From: Anaeramoeba flamelloides
Taxonomy: Eukaryota; Metamonada; Anaeramoebidae
Direction of reading: 5' to 3'
Length of the DNA: 64,000 nt
Assembly (NCBI GenBank): GCA_027625915.1
Contig: JANTQA010000036.1
Location: 3,777,501 to 3,841,500 of the forward strand
How positions within the stretch are numbered: position 1 is the first letter of the stretch; each line of letters opens with the position of its first letter. Position numbers and translations under genes: made by a program. Positions 33,801 to 45,736 of this stretch are shown here, piece by piece. Below the pieces are notes generated by a model. The model worked only from the letters and a program-made list of their open reading frames with translations, searched no databases and was not told the DNA's origin.

Positions 33801-36800
33801 CTAACTATTATTTTTTTTTTGTTTTTTTTATTTTGATAAATGTCAATTTAGGTTTATTATATTTTCTTTATTCGTTTTTAATATTTCTTGTGTTTTTCAA
33901 TGCTTTTATTTTTATTTTTAAAAAAACATTTCAAAAAGTCATTGTTTTTATTATTTATCAACAACATTTCGAAAACATTTTTTTTGATAATAGATTAGAA
34001 ACGGTAGTCAAGTATTTCCTGAAATTTTTAAGTAGGTTAATTATTTCTAATTATATGAAGAAATAGTTCATTTATCTAAATTGAATATAATTCTATTGAA
34101 AAATTGAATTGGTTTTTTTTCAAAATTAATTTTAGCTCTTCTTTTTCATCTATTTTTAAATGGTTATGTTATGACAATTAATTCTTACTTTATTTTGTAA
34201 TTCTTTTGTTTTAACTTATGAGTTCTTCAATTCCAGAAAAAGATTTTATAGAGTGATTTATTATTAAGATACAGTCCTGTTGTTATCAATGAATTAATTT
34301 AGGAATTTTATTAAATTTAAAGTTAAAAATTAGATCAGAAATTTAATTTAGTTAATAAAATTTTCTTTTTGATCAAGCTGCTGTTAAAGATTTTCTAAAG
34401 AAATTTTTTGATAAATTTCAAAAAAAGAGTTCTACGTGTTCAACATGTGATCAGTTGAAAATATTTTAACAAGTGTCAAATTTCCGAATAAATAAAAAGA
34501 ACTATTTGAAACAAAAGAAAAAGTTTTGTACATTTTCGGAATAATTTTTAAAAGAAAATATGTCCTTAATAAAATTAAGCACTATTTTTTTCTGATTAAT
34601 ATTTTTCGAAATTAAGAACATAACTTAATTCAATTAAACACTGTGATAATTTTTTTTAGAATAAAAAACACTCTCAACCTTTGAATATCGAAAATATTTT
34701 TTGAAATTATTGTGCACTTTTTTATTTTTTTTTGAAAAATTCGGGTTGAGAAAAGTTTGAAACCAAAGAATAAGTTAATATATTAAATTAGAATACTTTT
34801 CCAGAAAGTTTATCCTTTTAGTTTAACTTTTTTTTTAATTTTACTCTTTAAAATAAAAAAAAACATTTGAAGACCAAATTAGTCCCTTTTGTGAAAAGAA
34901 AATTCCCATAATTTAGAATTTGTTTTTGTAAATCAGTTTAAACAAGAAAGTGTATCTAAAAATATACATAATTTCAAGTTTGAATTCAATGTTTTTGGCA
35001 AAAAATGTTTTCAAGAAAAAGCTGAATTGAAACTTTATTTATTTTTATTTTATCATTTAGATTTTTTAATTGTATAAATGGAAAGTATTTGATCAGTTTT
35101 TCATTTTTAGTGTTTTTTGGGTCGTAGGGACATATTTTCAAAATGAAAAAAAATGAAAATCTTCTTATCAAAATTATAAAAAAAAGTTGGGTTTGTTTTT
35201 AAGACTCAGAAATGCTCAGTGGTTGTTTTAAAAGAGAAATAAAATTCAAACGAATTGTTCCGAAACAATTAACGATTGATAAAAAAAAAAAAAAAATTAA
35301 TAACAAAAAGTTAATTAAACTTACCCATTTGTAAAAGGGACACCCAACAAAGAATAAATATGATAAAGAAATATTTTTTTTGATTACTTTTGGGCATTTG
35401 AGTTTTAGTTTATAAAAAAAAAAAAAATATGTTTTGTTTTTGTTAAGGTGAAATGTCTCTGAATAAGTAAAAGAAAAAAAAATAAAAATATGATCCATAA
35501 TCAAAATAATTTTTACTTGAACTTACTTATTTTTTTTGAATGCCAATTTGAAGTATTGTGGAAAGTAAATTAAATTACCCATCTGTAAAAAAAAATCTGT
35601 CCAAAAAAAAAAAAAAAATTAATCAGATGAATTCAAATAAAATTAAAAGATTCCAATCATTGATTAGAAAATTAGTCTATTTAATAATTTTGTTGTTCAA
35701 AAAAAGTTTAACTTTTCAAAAACCATAATATTTTTTTTTAAAAAGTGGAAATTTTATTTAATTCTAATTTAACCAAATAATCTTGATCAAACTTTAGGTA
35801 ATAAAGATCTTTCCATTACTTCCTGAAAAATCATTAAAATTGATAATCTTAACCAAATATTAAATTAAGGATTACTTTTACATTTTTATTAATAGATCAT
35901 TTCCTACTATTTAGAAAAATATAATTTTCTTGGATTATTTTAAAAAGTGTCAAATATTTTCCAAGATTCTGAAAAATTTTGCTCTGATCAAGATCATAAT
36001 ACAATTCAAAATATCTAGTCGAATCATTGAAGTTCTTTACTTCACTTTTTCTCTTATATTAAAAATAAATGGAATTTGTACTCAAAAAATAAAATCTTCT
36101 CAAATTCATCAATAATTAATAATTGAGAAATTTAATACTACACAAATTGAGCTTTGGTGAATTTTCTCTTTTTTAGTTCCTTAGAGGGAAAAGAAAGACT
36201 TTTTTTAAAAAAAAAAATCTGTTAATCTCATTTTAAAATATCAAAGATTTAAAAATAGATTGAAAAAGATCAAACTACCCAAAGTATTTGATCAACACAA
36301 AAAACTTTTCTAATAATTTTTAAAGATAATTATCAAATCAGAATCTTCATAATTTGATTTCAAGAAAAAAGTTAAAAAAGTAAAATTATGTCAATGAAAA
36401 GATTCAAATAGTCAAAAGAATTTTAGTTTTCTCTTTGAAAAATGGCTTTTATAATTATTTTGCAACATTAAAAAATATTTTTTTTTTTAACTTTTTCCAT
36501 TTTTTATTAACAAGGAAATCTAAATTTCTCTCTTGGTATTCAAAATGAAAACGAGATCTTTTGTGATACTCAGGTCTTAAAATCATATATTTTCAAATTT
36601 TTAATGAGTGAAAGTATTTAAAGATGTTTTGGTTTCAAAGTAATTCCTAAAAGCAATTTCATAACTAGTTGTCATGATCTGACTTTAAATTATTTTTTAA
36701 ATTATTTTGTAGATCAGAAACGATTAAAAAAGAAAAAATGTTTTCTTAGATTTAGTATTTTGGGACCAAAACACAAATGTGATTTGAAAAACTTAATTTT

Positions 36801-39764
36801 TCAACAACCCCAATTAGATTTTTTAATTTCAAAACTTTTTGTTAAATAGCATTTAACAAAAAGTTTGATTTTTAACAAGGATCAACAAGCCTACGGTCAA
36901 TAACTGTTTTCTGAGGAGAGATTTTTTGAATTGATCATTGGAATGGAAAATTATATATGTGTTGATAAATTTCAAAATTATCTTTCTGGAAAAATATCGA
37001 CAAATAGACAAAAATTAGACAAATCGGTTTTAATTATCAATTCCATTTAAATTGCCTGATGGTGACGAAGAGTAAAATTTTGCAAATATTTTTTACTTAT
37101 TTTTCACTGATCAATAGAGATATATGAAACAGAAATTGCTGTAAATGAGGTTAATAGTTCTGGTTCAAATCTAAAAGTCAATTTCAAATGAATTGGATAA
37201 CCTTAGCATCAAAAAAAACCAAAAAATTCACTTTTGTGAATGTTGTTCAATTATAATTTCAAAATTGGGTAAATTTAACATTCAAAAATTTGTGTTTTAT
37301 GAAATGTTGACTTGATTTCTATTTTCTAACAATCATCAATCTAATTGTTGGTATTAGTTTTGGTGAAAAAGAAGGGGAAAAAAACAACTACAAAACAACT
37401 GATAAAGTTAACAAACTACTTCTGTTTTACAATATAAACATTGATTTGACATTTTTTTTTTCATTGGTCAATTTTTTTGCTTGAACGATTTATTGAAAGT
37501 TGACTCATAGTTGTTGTTTTTGAAATCACTTATCAATTAAATCTTTTGAAAGTTATTTGATATATTACTCAAAAATTATTATAAAAAATACAATCCATAT
37601 TAAATATTTTCTTCTTAAGATATGTGGTTTTTGAAAAAATAACCCTGAAATCAAAAAACATAATTGAACCTAAGACTTTTTCTTAATGGCAAATAGCAAT
37701 TTGTATTTTACATCAAAAGTTGAAAAGTAAATAAATTAATTTAGATCAATATTTTAAATCATTTAATTTAAAATATTGTAAAAGATTACAAAAAATTTGA
37801 TCTGTTTGAAGAATCAGTTTTTGGGATCACAGGCTCTTACTGAAATATGAAAAAAATTGTCAGCATTAAAAATAGAAATAGTTGATTTATCCTTCAGACC
37901 TATCAAAAAAAAATTAACATATTCAGAAATTATTTGGAAATTCAAAAAAATGTAAAAAATTATTTATTCAAATTTATGTCATTTAAATTTCAAAATTTGT
38001 TTTTAAAACGAGAAAATTGAATTCTTTTTTTAGTGAGAAGGTGACGAATTCAAACGAGTTATATTCTCTTAAAAATAATCATTTACTCCTTTTTTTAACC
38101 AGAATTATTGTATTTAAGGCCCAATGAAAAATTTTGGGCAAAATTCAAGAATTAAATTCTAACTATAAGATTAATTTTATCATTTGAAAAATAGTAATTT
38201 TATAATTTTTAAAAATGGTAAATTCATTTTTTTATTTGAATAGCCAAAGTTAAATTTCAGAATCAATTTACAACAAAAAGAAAAAAAAAATTGAGGAGTC
38301 AGTTTAAAAAATTTTTACAAATTGTTGATTTATATATGATAAAAAATCATAAAACATAGAAACAACAAATATCTTATTTTTTATATATATCATTATTGAA
38401 TTTAGGAAATTACATTAGTTTTTTAAATTTTATTAAATTTCTCTTTACAAAGTTGAAGATATATCTCTTTAGTGTGGGTTTCTTAATCTCTTTCATTCGA
38501 ATTTCCAACAACAATAATAGTATAAATTGAAATCTTTTCATTATTATTTTCAATTATTGATTTTTAAATAAAAAATTCAGATAAAAAAAAAACATATTAG
38601 GGTCAAATAATAACTGAGAAAAATAATTTTCTAAAATGGAAAAAAAAAATTATAATTTTTTTGGGTAACTAATAACTATTAAAAACAATCCAACATGTGA
38701 TGTACAATTGATCTCTAAAAATAAACAATCAAAAAAGTGGATATTTTTAGAAAAAATTTACTTAAAAAGGTAAACTCAATTTCCGTTTTAAATGTTGTTA
38801 ATTGATATTTGTGAAATAATTTTGTGAGTGTAAAAGTGTAGCACAAGGGTTGTTTTCGTGATCTCGAAGAATATTTTTCTTTGAATTCTTCTCATTTCTC
38901 AAATGAGTTATACTTATTCTCAATAATGGTACGAAATCCTTACTTTGTGAAATATAGACAGTTAAAAAGTAACCAAAAATTCACGTTGGGTTGAAATAAA
39001 TTGATTATATGCAGAACCAAAAGAATCTCTTTTCAATTCAAGACTTTTATACAATTAGCAACACCATAACAACCACTGGATTTATAATATGTATAGTTTA
39101 TTAAAAACATCATACATGCTCAAAAAGTCTTGATTTACAAAAAAATTAATAAAAAAAAATGTAAACTGTAATTTTATTGGTATTTACACTTAATTTTCCT
39201 GCGAAAATAATATAGATTAAAAAAAAAATTAAATTAAATCAAATTTAATGATATCTATTTACTTTTTTATGGAGATGATTTTTTGAGATCTTAGAATAAC
39301 TCCATTCACTTTAAATTTTTAGATTTTATTAATATAAAAGTTATTAAATATTTAACTATGAAGTTATTCTCAAATAATCTCACAAATCAAATATATAGAG
39401 AAAGATCTCAAAAAATAAGTATAATAATTTTTTTTTTTTTTTGCCAATTCTATTTTTCAAAAGAGAGTTTCAGGTATCATTAGTATCCCTTAAATAAATT
39501 TTTATTTAATAGTCACCTATCTTGTAAAAATTATTCATTTTATTTGATAATATAATTGTAATATTATTAAACATATTTTTGTTAATAAATTCTATTTTTT
39601 TTATTTTACATTTCTTGTAATTTTTTAGAAACTTATTTATTATTATTAAAATAATAAATCATTTTTTTTTATCGTAAAAAAGTAACAAATATATTTACCA
39701 GAAAATACTTTGGAATTATCATTAAAAAAAAAATTATCCTTATTTTTGAACTTTTCAACTAAAC
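33801..39764. other. AT-rich gene desert, no gene recognised
   Basis: It should contain the missing first exon of the cadherin-like gene near its left end, but no signal-peptide ORF with a donor was recognised. Short AT-rich ORFs have no domains. A perfect hairpin (36832-36866) and a possible small spliced unit (35200-35610) are noted separately. Confidence 0.45.
36832..36866. repeat. Perfect 16-bp inverted repeat with 3-base loop
   Basis: AAACTTTTTGTTAAAT at 36832-36847 is followed by AGC and its exact reverse complement at 36851-36866. There is no T-run placed like a terminator and no gene nearby. It could be a cruciform or the relic of a foldback element. Confidence 0.6.
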
Positions 39765-40315
39765 TTAAATTCAATTTTTTATCATAAGAAAAATTAATTT
39801 TTGAAAAACAAAAAAAATTATTTAATCGATTCCCGAAGAAACACCAAATTAGAACAATTCATTTAATGAAATGTTGACAATTTTTAATAAATTATATTAC
39901 CCACAATAGAAAAAATAAAAAACAATCAATATTAATAAATTATCATTCAGTTAACATTTTTTGAAGATGAGAGAAAAAGAAAAAAATCCATTTATAAATT
40001 TGTTTAAATTTAATTATGAAAATTAATAGAACAAATGGTTAGATACTATCAACTAATTTTATTTGAGTTCTTCTATTTCAAAGGAATTAAACTTTAACCA
40101 AATATCAAACATTTCAAAAAAAAAAAAAAATAATCAAACAAAACAAGTTAAGTAATATAAAAAATGAAATGAAAAAAAAATACTAAAAATATTGAAAAAA
40201 TGATTTGTATATTTTTCAGAAATCAAAATTATTGTTAATTTATATGAAATTGTATTATTTTGATTCTTTTAATTGTTTTAAAGATGTGGAAAATTTTGAA
40301 TTTTTATTTATTATT
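39765..40315. repeat. Dispersed repeat, copy 2 (pair with 2285-2830)
   Basis: This is the same-orientation counterpart of 2285-2830. Shared words are ACCAAATTAGAACAAT, GAAATGTTGACA, CAAATGGTTAGATACTAT, TTTTATTTGAGTTCTTCTAT and GAAATTGTATTATTTTGATT. The small ORF of copy 1 is not preserved here, which argues against a coding role. Confidence 0.6.
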
Positions 40316-40584
40316 ACTTGATTTATAACTTTTTTTAAAATAAACTCAATTCCAAAAAATGGGAAATAAAAAAAAAAATTACATTAATAAAAATATACTC
40401 CAAAATACATAATACTTAAACATTAAAATAATAAAAGACCCGAAAATATTTAATTAATACTATTTATATATTTTATAGTAAATTTAAAATTCAATTCAAA
40501 AAATAAAAAAGAAAAAATAAAAAAAAGTGTTCCCCTATTTTTGGAACACGGTTACCAAAAAATCCGTTTTTATTGAAAGAAAAA

Positions 40585-41031
40585 TTAATAAAAACTATTA
40601 ATAGATTCAGCTTGTCTTTTGATATCTAAATCTTTCGTTTTAAATATAGATTTTACTAATTTTCTTAGGTTTCCCAACTCAAAGTATTCCATACATTAGT
40701 GAAAATTTTAAAAATTCTTCTTCGTTTTTTGGTTACAATTTTTCAGTTTAGTATCCTTAGTTTTCCCAATTGGATTTAAATTTGTGGAATTGGGGGTCCA
40801 GAACATTACATCCCCGATTTAAGTAAGTTTGAGTTTTTTTTTGAAGTATGTGAACAAGCTCCATCCTTTTGGAAAATCCATTTCAACTCACCATATTCTG
40901 AATTAGCGAGTTGAATTACATTTGATTTTTTTGATAATATCATTAATAATACATTCATTATTCACACTTCCATTAATGATAATAAGGCCTGTTTGTAGGC
41001 AATGTGCTCTAGCACCCCATACCATGATTTT
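40585..41031 (-). pseudogene. Tc1/mariner-type transposase relic
   Basis: Tc1/mariner transposases cut and paste DNA with a DDE/DDD catalytic triad. On the minus strand the order is KIMVWGARAHCLQTGLIIIN and GSVNNECIINDIIKK, then in another frame WIFQKDGACSHTSKKNS (second catalytic Asp), then MFWTPNSTNLNPIG (usually PPNSPDLNPIE; the third catalytic Glu is Gly here). Near the end comes LRKLVKSIFKTKDLDIKRQ before a stop at 40585. At least two frame changes and several stops break it. The N-terminal half, including the DNA-binding domain and first Asp, was not recognised upstream of 41031. No terminal repeats were assigned. Confidence 0.75.
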
Positions 41032-44000
41032 TCTTCAAAAAATTTTTTCTTGATAAAAAAAGAATCTTTTTTCTTTTTGAGAGAAAAAAAAAATTTTTTT
41101 TTTGTGATCAGAATGAAAACTTTTAAATTTCTTTTTAAAGTGATTTTTGAGATTTTCGAAAAGTTTTGAAAAAAAAGAATCCAAAAAAAATCAAAAAAAT
41201 TATTGAAAATCAAAATCAAAAAAAATAAAAAAAAAAATGATAAATAATTAACTTTAAAATTATTTACATTGATTGTTAATATCTAATGTTTCTATTTAAG
41301 AGTCAAATATCACTTTTCTTGGAATTAAATTGATTTTGAAGGTGTGCCCCAATTTTTAGAATTGAGTTTATTTGCTTTACTTTAACTCATCAATTTAATA
41401 AAATATTGAAGATTAATAAAATCAAAAAAATAACTTTTTCTAATAGTTTAATCCAACTTTAAAATCCGATATTAAGTCAATTTTAAAAACCTTATTGATT
41501 TTAAAATAATTATTCATTCCAAAGTACAAGATTATTTTAGTATTTTTATCTCAATTCCTCGTCAATTTGAATAAAATGTGTAATTTTTAGGAATTTGTGA
41601 GATTCTGTTTAATAAGATTTAAATGGCAAACTGTGATATTACGGTTCATATCAGTGTTAAATATTAATTCTCTTTTCAGATTTTAGTGCTTTACAAGTAA
41701 TTTTAGTATATTTTGGAATTCGAAAAAGAATAATTTGGATAAATAAAAGATCATCAAAAAAACAATCAATTTTAAAAAATTAATTTTAAAAAAAAAAGTA
41801 AATTAACCCAGTAATCAGATCAAAAGATTATTTTCCAATGGTTTTAAGCGTGGTTGATGTGTTGGTTGAACATTTACATAAAAAAAAAAAATTATTAATT
41901 AAGCAATAATCAGCCAAATACGACTTATCATTTTATTTGATTGACTAAAAGTACAAAATCTTGGATTATAGAAATCATTAAGTGTATTATATATTTTTAA
42001 TTTCGATTAGTTAAAACAATCACTTGGCAGAATCTTTTTAAAAAAATAACAGTTTGAATCCAAAATATTTCACAAAAAAATCTTACAGAAAATGATTGAT
42101 CTAAAGATTTTTTTTTTTTTTAGGAATTCTAAACTCCTCCCTTAAATTACAATAAAAAAAAAAGATTGTTTTTTTATTTCTTTTTTTTTTTATTGAATCC
42201 TCTCTTGTTTCTTTTTAGATTTTATAGTAAGTTCAATTAAAAATAAGTGTTTTATTTCAGATGCCAAGACTTTTACTTTTTATTGGTTTAAATTACAATT
42301 GGATCTTTAAATTGTCTTGTTTCTTTAATTGTGGTTTTGTAAGATTTTGAGTATTTAAAGTTCATTTTTTTAAAAAAATTAATTCGGTTTTTTCCAAACA
42401 TAAAAGAAAATATCATAATAGAATGTTGAGATAAGAGCAAAGGTTAAATCATTTAACATTCCTCAAAGTAGATACATCAAATCAAGTAAACGTTCTATTA
42501 TGGCCTTTAATTTTTCCTGTGTGAAATTTTTAAAATAACTAATTCTTTTTTAACAATACTTTGAATACTTAAAAGAAAGGAACTAGAACCAAAGTAAAAA
42601 TGTTTATTTTTCTAATATTGCTTGAAAGTAGATTAAAAAGTAAAATTTTTTAAATTAATGATGAATATAACCTTAACTATTGGGAAATTTAGAATAAGAA
42701 ACAGGTATTTTTTTTTTTCAAATTTTTTTTTTTTATTCAATAATTTTTTTACAATTTTTTTTTTATTAAGGGAGCAATAATGATTTGAAAATAAAAAAGA
42801 TGTTTTGGAAAACTTTTTATAATAATTTTTTTTATATAATTTGTTTTTTCAACGTATGAAAGGGATGAGTTAACCTCATTTAAATAATTTATTGACTTGA
42901 TTCTCTTTTTTGAAATCAAAAATTCACATGTTTCCAAAATAAACTGAAAAAAAGTAACCTATTATTTTCATTAACAATTTAGTCAATTCTTGAAGATGGA
43001 AAAACCAATTTTTTCCTTTTATGTTGGAATGTATTGATTTCCATTGAAAATTTTTTTTTGGTTATTCAATTTAATGATTTCAATCAAGAATAAGATCAAA
43101 GAGTTTTATTGTATTTTCTTTTAATTTGAATGACCAAGATATCGATCCTTTTTGATCAGCAACTTGAAGAACTAAAGATAAATAACTATTTTCTCAGTCA
43201 AAACTGGTATTTTAAATTGTGTTGAATAAAAGAGCTTCTAAAACAACTAACCCTTTACTCGTTCTTGAAAGAATGTCTTCTGGGGTTAAAAATTTTTTTC
43301 AATATTCTCAGAAAGCTCAAAGGAGCAGAATAATTAGCCAATCGCAATCACAAAAACCATATCCAGATAATCACCACTTATTAAGATCATTTGTACAATT
43401 TTTGTCTTCTTATTCTGGTTATTCTTCTTCTTCGCATATCTTTGTGTGGAAAGAAATTACAACTAGAGCTTAGAGGTCTTTGTTTGATCGATCACCAATA
43501 AGAAGGAAAATTACTCTTTATTCTTTTTTGTAATTTAAAATTGTGAAGGTAACAACTCCATTTTAAGAAAACACGTCTATCTTATATTTAAAGTATATTA
43601 TTGAAATAAATTATTGTAATTTGATACTAAAATTTGTTTGAGATTTTATATTTTTTAAAAAAAAAAATGGATCGGAAAAAAATTTTAATTTCCACTACAA
43701 ACAAAACTCATTCCATTTATAAAATTTTTCTGTCTTTCAAAAATTCCAAACACTTGAAGACAATTGATAGCCCTTACAAACACCTTCTAACATTTTTAAA
43801 GGATAAAAGTGTTGTAAAAGTCTCAAGGTATTGTAAAAGTCAAATATTTTTTTAAGGTGATTTCATTTTATCGTGATAATGTGGAATTTTTCAATTTTAT
43901 GATTTTTCGTGATAAATTTAGACTAATCTTGAATTTTTTTAATACTACCACAGTTTTATTATTTAATATCATGATAATATATGTTATCATCAAAACCTCT

Positions 44001-44109
44001 AATAAAATATAAATAAGATTTTTTTTTTCAGATTTTTGATTTTAAGTGTGCTAAAATTTTTGGAATGGGATTTAGTTTATTATTGATATATATATATATA
44101 TATATATAT
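41032..44109. other. AT-rich intergenic stretch, no gene recognised
   Basis: It contains only short ORFs. The Ser-rich 84-codon frame at 43219-43473 and the frame at 43634-43855 have no recognisable domain. The stretch from 41032 to about 41220 may be degraded 5' sequence of the adjoining transposase relic, but no motif supports this. Confidence 0.45.
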
Positions 44110-45609
44110 CCCTTAGCACCCCGGATTTGCCTAAATTTCATAAAGTTTTTTAAATTAGATTTAAAATGATATTGATCTACTAATATATTAATTTTTCTTA
44201 TTTGTCTTTAATCCAGATTTGAATTATAATAAAAAGTCAAAATAGTTCAAAGATAAAGCAGTTAAGATATTGATTTTTTTTTTTGAAATTGAAAAAAATA
44301 ATAATAATTATTCATTTTTACATTTTTTTTTAAAGATTTTTATTTTAAATATATTTTTTTTAAATCAGAAATTTTATTACTTTAATAGTAATTCAAAACC
44401 CAACACATTAATTTAAAAATAATAACCACCAAACAATTTTGTTAATTTGATGATAAAAAAAATAAATAAAAAAATAAATTACTTTGAAATTTAATTTTTT
44501 TTTTTAGAAAAAATTTCAATAAATATCCAATCAATAGAAAAATGAAATTTATTTCTAAAGGCCAAAATTAAACTTTTAATATGATTAATTTTCTAAAACT
44601 TTTATTTAAGCAATAGATAATAATTGAAAATCAAAAAAAAAAAAAAAAAATGTAAAATAATTCAAATTTATTAAATTGGAATAAAACAAATATAAATTAC
44701 TTTTTTAATCAATAAAATATTTATACCTAAATTTAAAATAAAATTAAAATTAATTCTTAAATATTATTCCAATATAATAAAATAATCTCCGAAACCAAAT
44801 TTTTTATTGCATTTTGTTATTGGTAAAAATTTGAATAAAAATATATTTGCGATATTTGGATTTTTTTTTAATAAATTAATCCAGATCTTGTTAAATAAGT
44901 TCTGATATATGGTCTCTAATTCAACAATATTGTTTATTTTATATCTAGATTTTAAAAAGTCAAAAATTAAAAAATTGTAAAAAAAAAAAAAAAATCAATT
45001 ATTAATCTGACTCGAACTATTGACCAAATCATTTAAAATTGAAAAAAAATCTTGTTGAAAAAATTATGAAATTTTGCAATGAAAAAAATTTGATTTTTTT
45101 TTCTAATTTAATTTATATTTTTTTTTATTTTTAAATTATTTAGAATCTAATATAGAAATTGATATTGAATAGTAATCAGTAGATAAAACAATTTTTCTAT
45201 GTGATGTTATAATAACTTTTATAATGAATAAATTATTTAATCAAGCATTTTAGGCAATTTTGGGGTGCAAAGGGACCCAGAAAAATTTCCAGTAAAGTAT
45301 GATGTGTTTTAAATGTTAAAAACTAAGAGGTTTTTTGATCTCTAGAGAAACTTTTCAAAAAAAAAAAAAAAAATTTATTTTGACAAAATATGGAAAAATA
45401 ATAAAATCACAATAACCAAAAAAAAATTACCAATGTTGAAAAAAATTTTTCAAGTTATTTCTTTATAGCCAGTAACTATACAATTTTTAATTATAAAATT
45501 TTCTTTCTAAGATAATTGTTTATCAATTCTATATCTTATTATCCTTTGATAACATTTCAAATTAAAATTTTTGTTTGAAATGTTTTTAGGTTATTTGGGG
45601 TGCTAGGGG
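44110..45609 (+). mobile_element. About 1.5-kb TIR element, copy B, inside (TA)n
   Basis: The left end CCCTTAGCACCCCGGAT (44110) and the reverse complement of the right end CCCCTAGCACCCCAAAT (to 45609) form a terminal inverted repeat of about 17 bp. Runs of TA flank it (about 44084-44109 and 45610-45632), as if it inserted into a TA microsatellite. It has no transposase or other coding region, so it is non-autonomous. Copy A lies in opposite orientation at 21262-23869. An internal GGGGTGCAAAGGGA at about 45260 resembles the right terminus and may mark an internal boundary. Confidence 0.75.
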
Positions 45610-45736
45610 ATATATATATATATATATATATTTGAATGAACAAAACAGAATAAAGATCATGACTAATAAAATTTTGAGAGAAAAAAATATATTAATTTAT
45701 TTTTGGAATATTTTTGGTAACATTCCCAGATAATTT

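Noticed and set aside
43219-43473. 84-codon Ser-rich frame, less AT-rich than its flanks
   Set aside because: It follows a stop directly, has no ATG at its start, no domain and no splice-bounded partner. It could be a relic, but there is too little to annotate.
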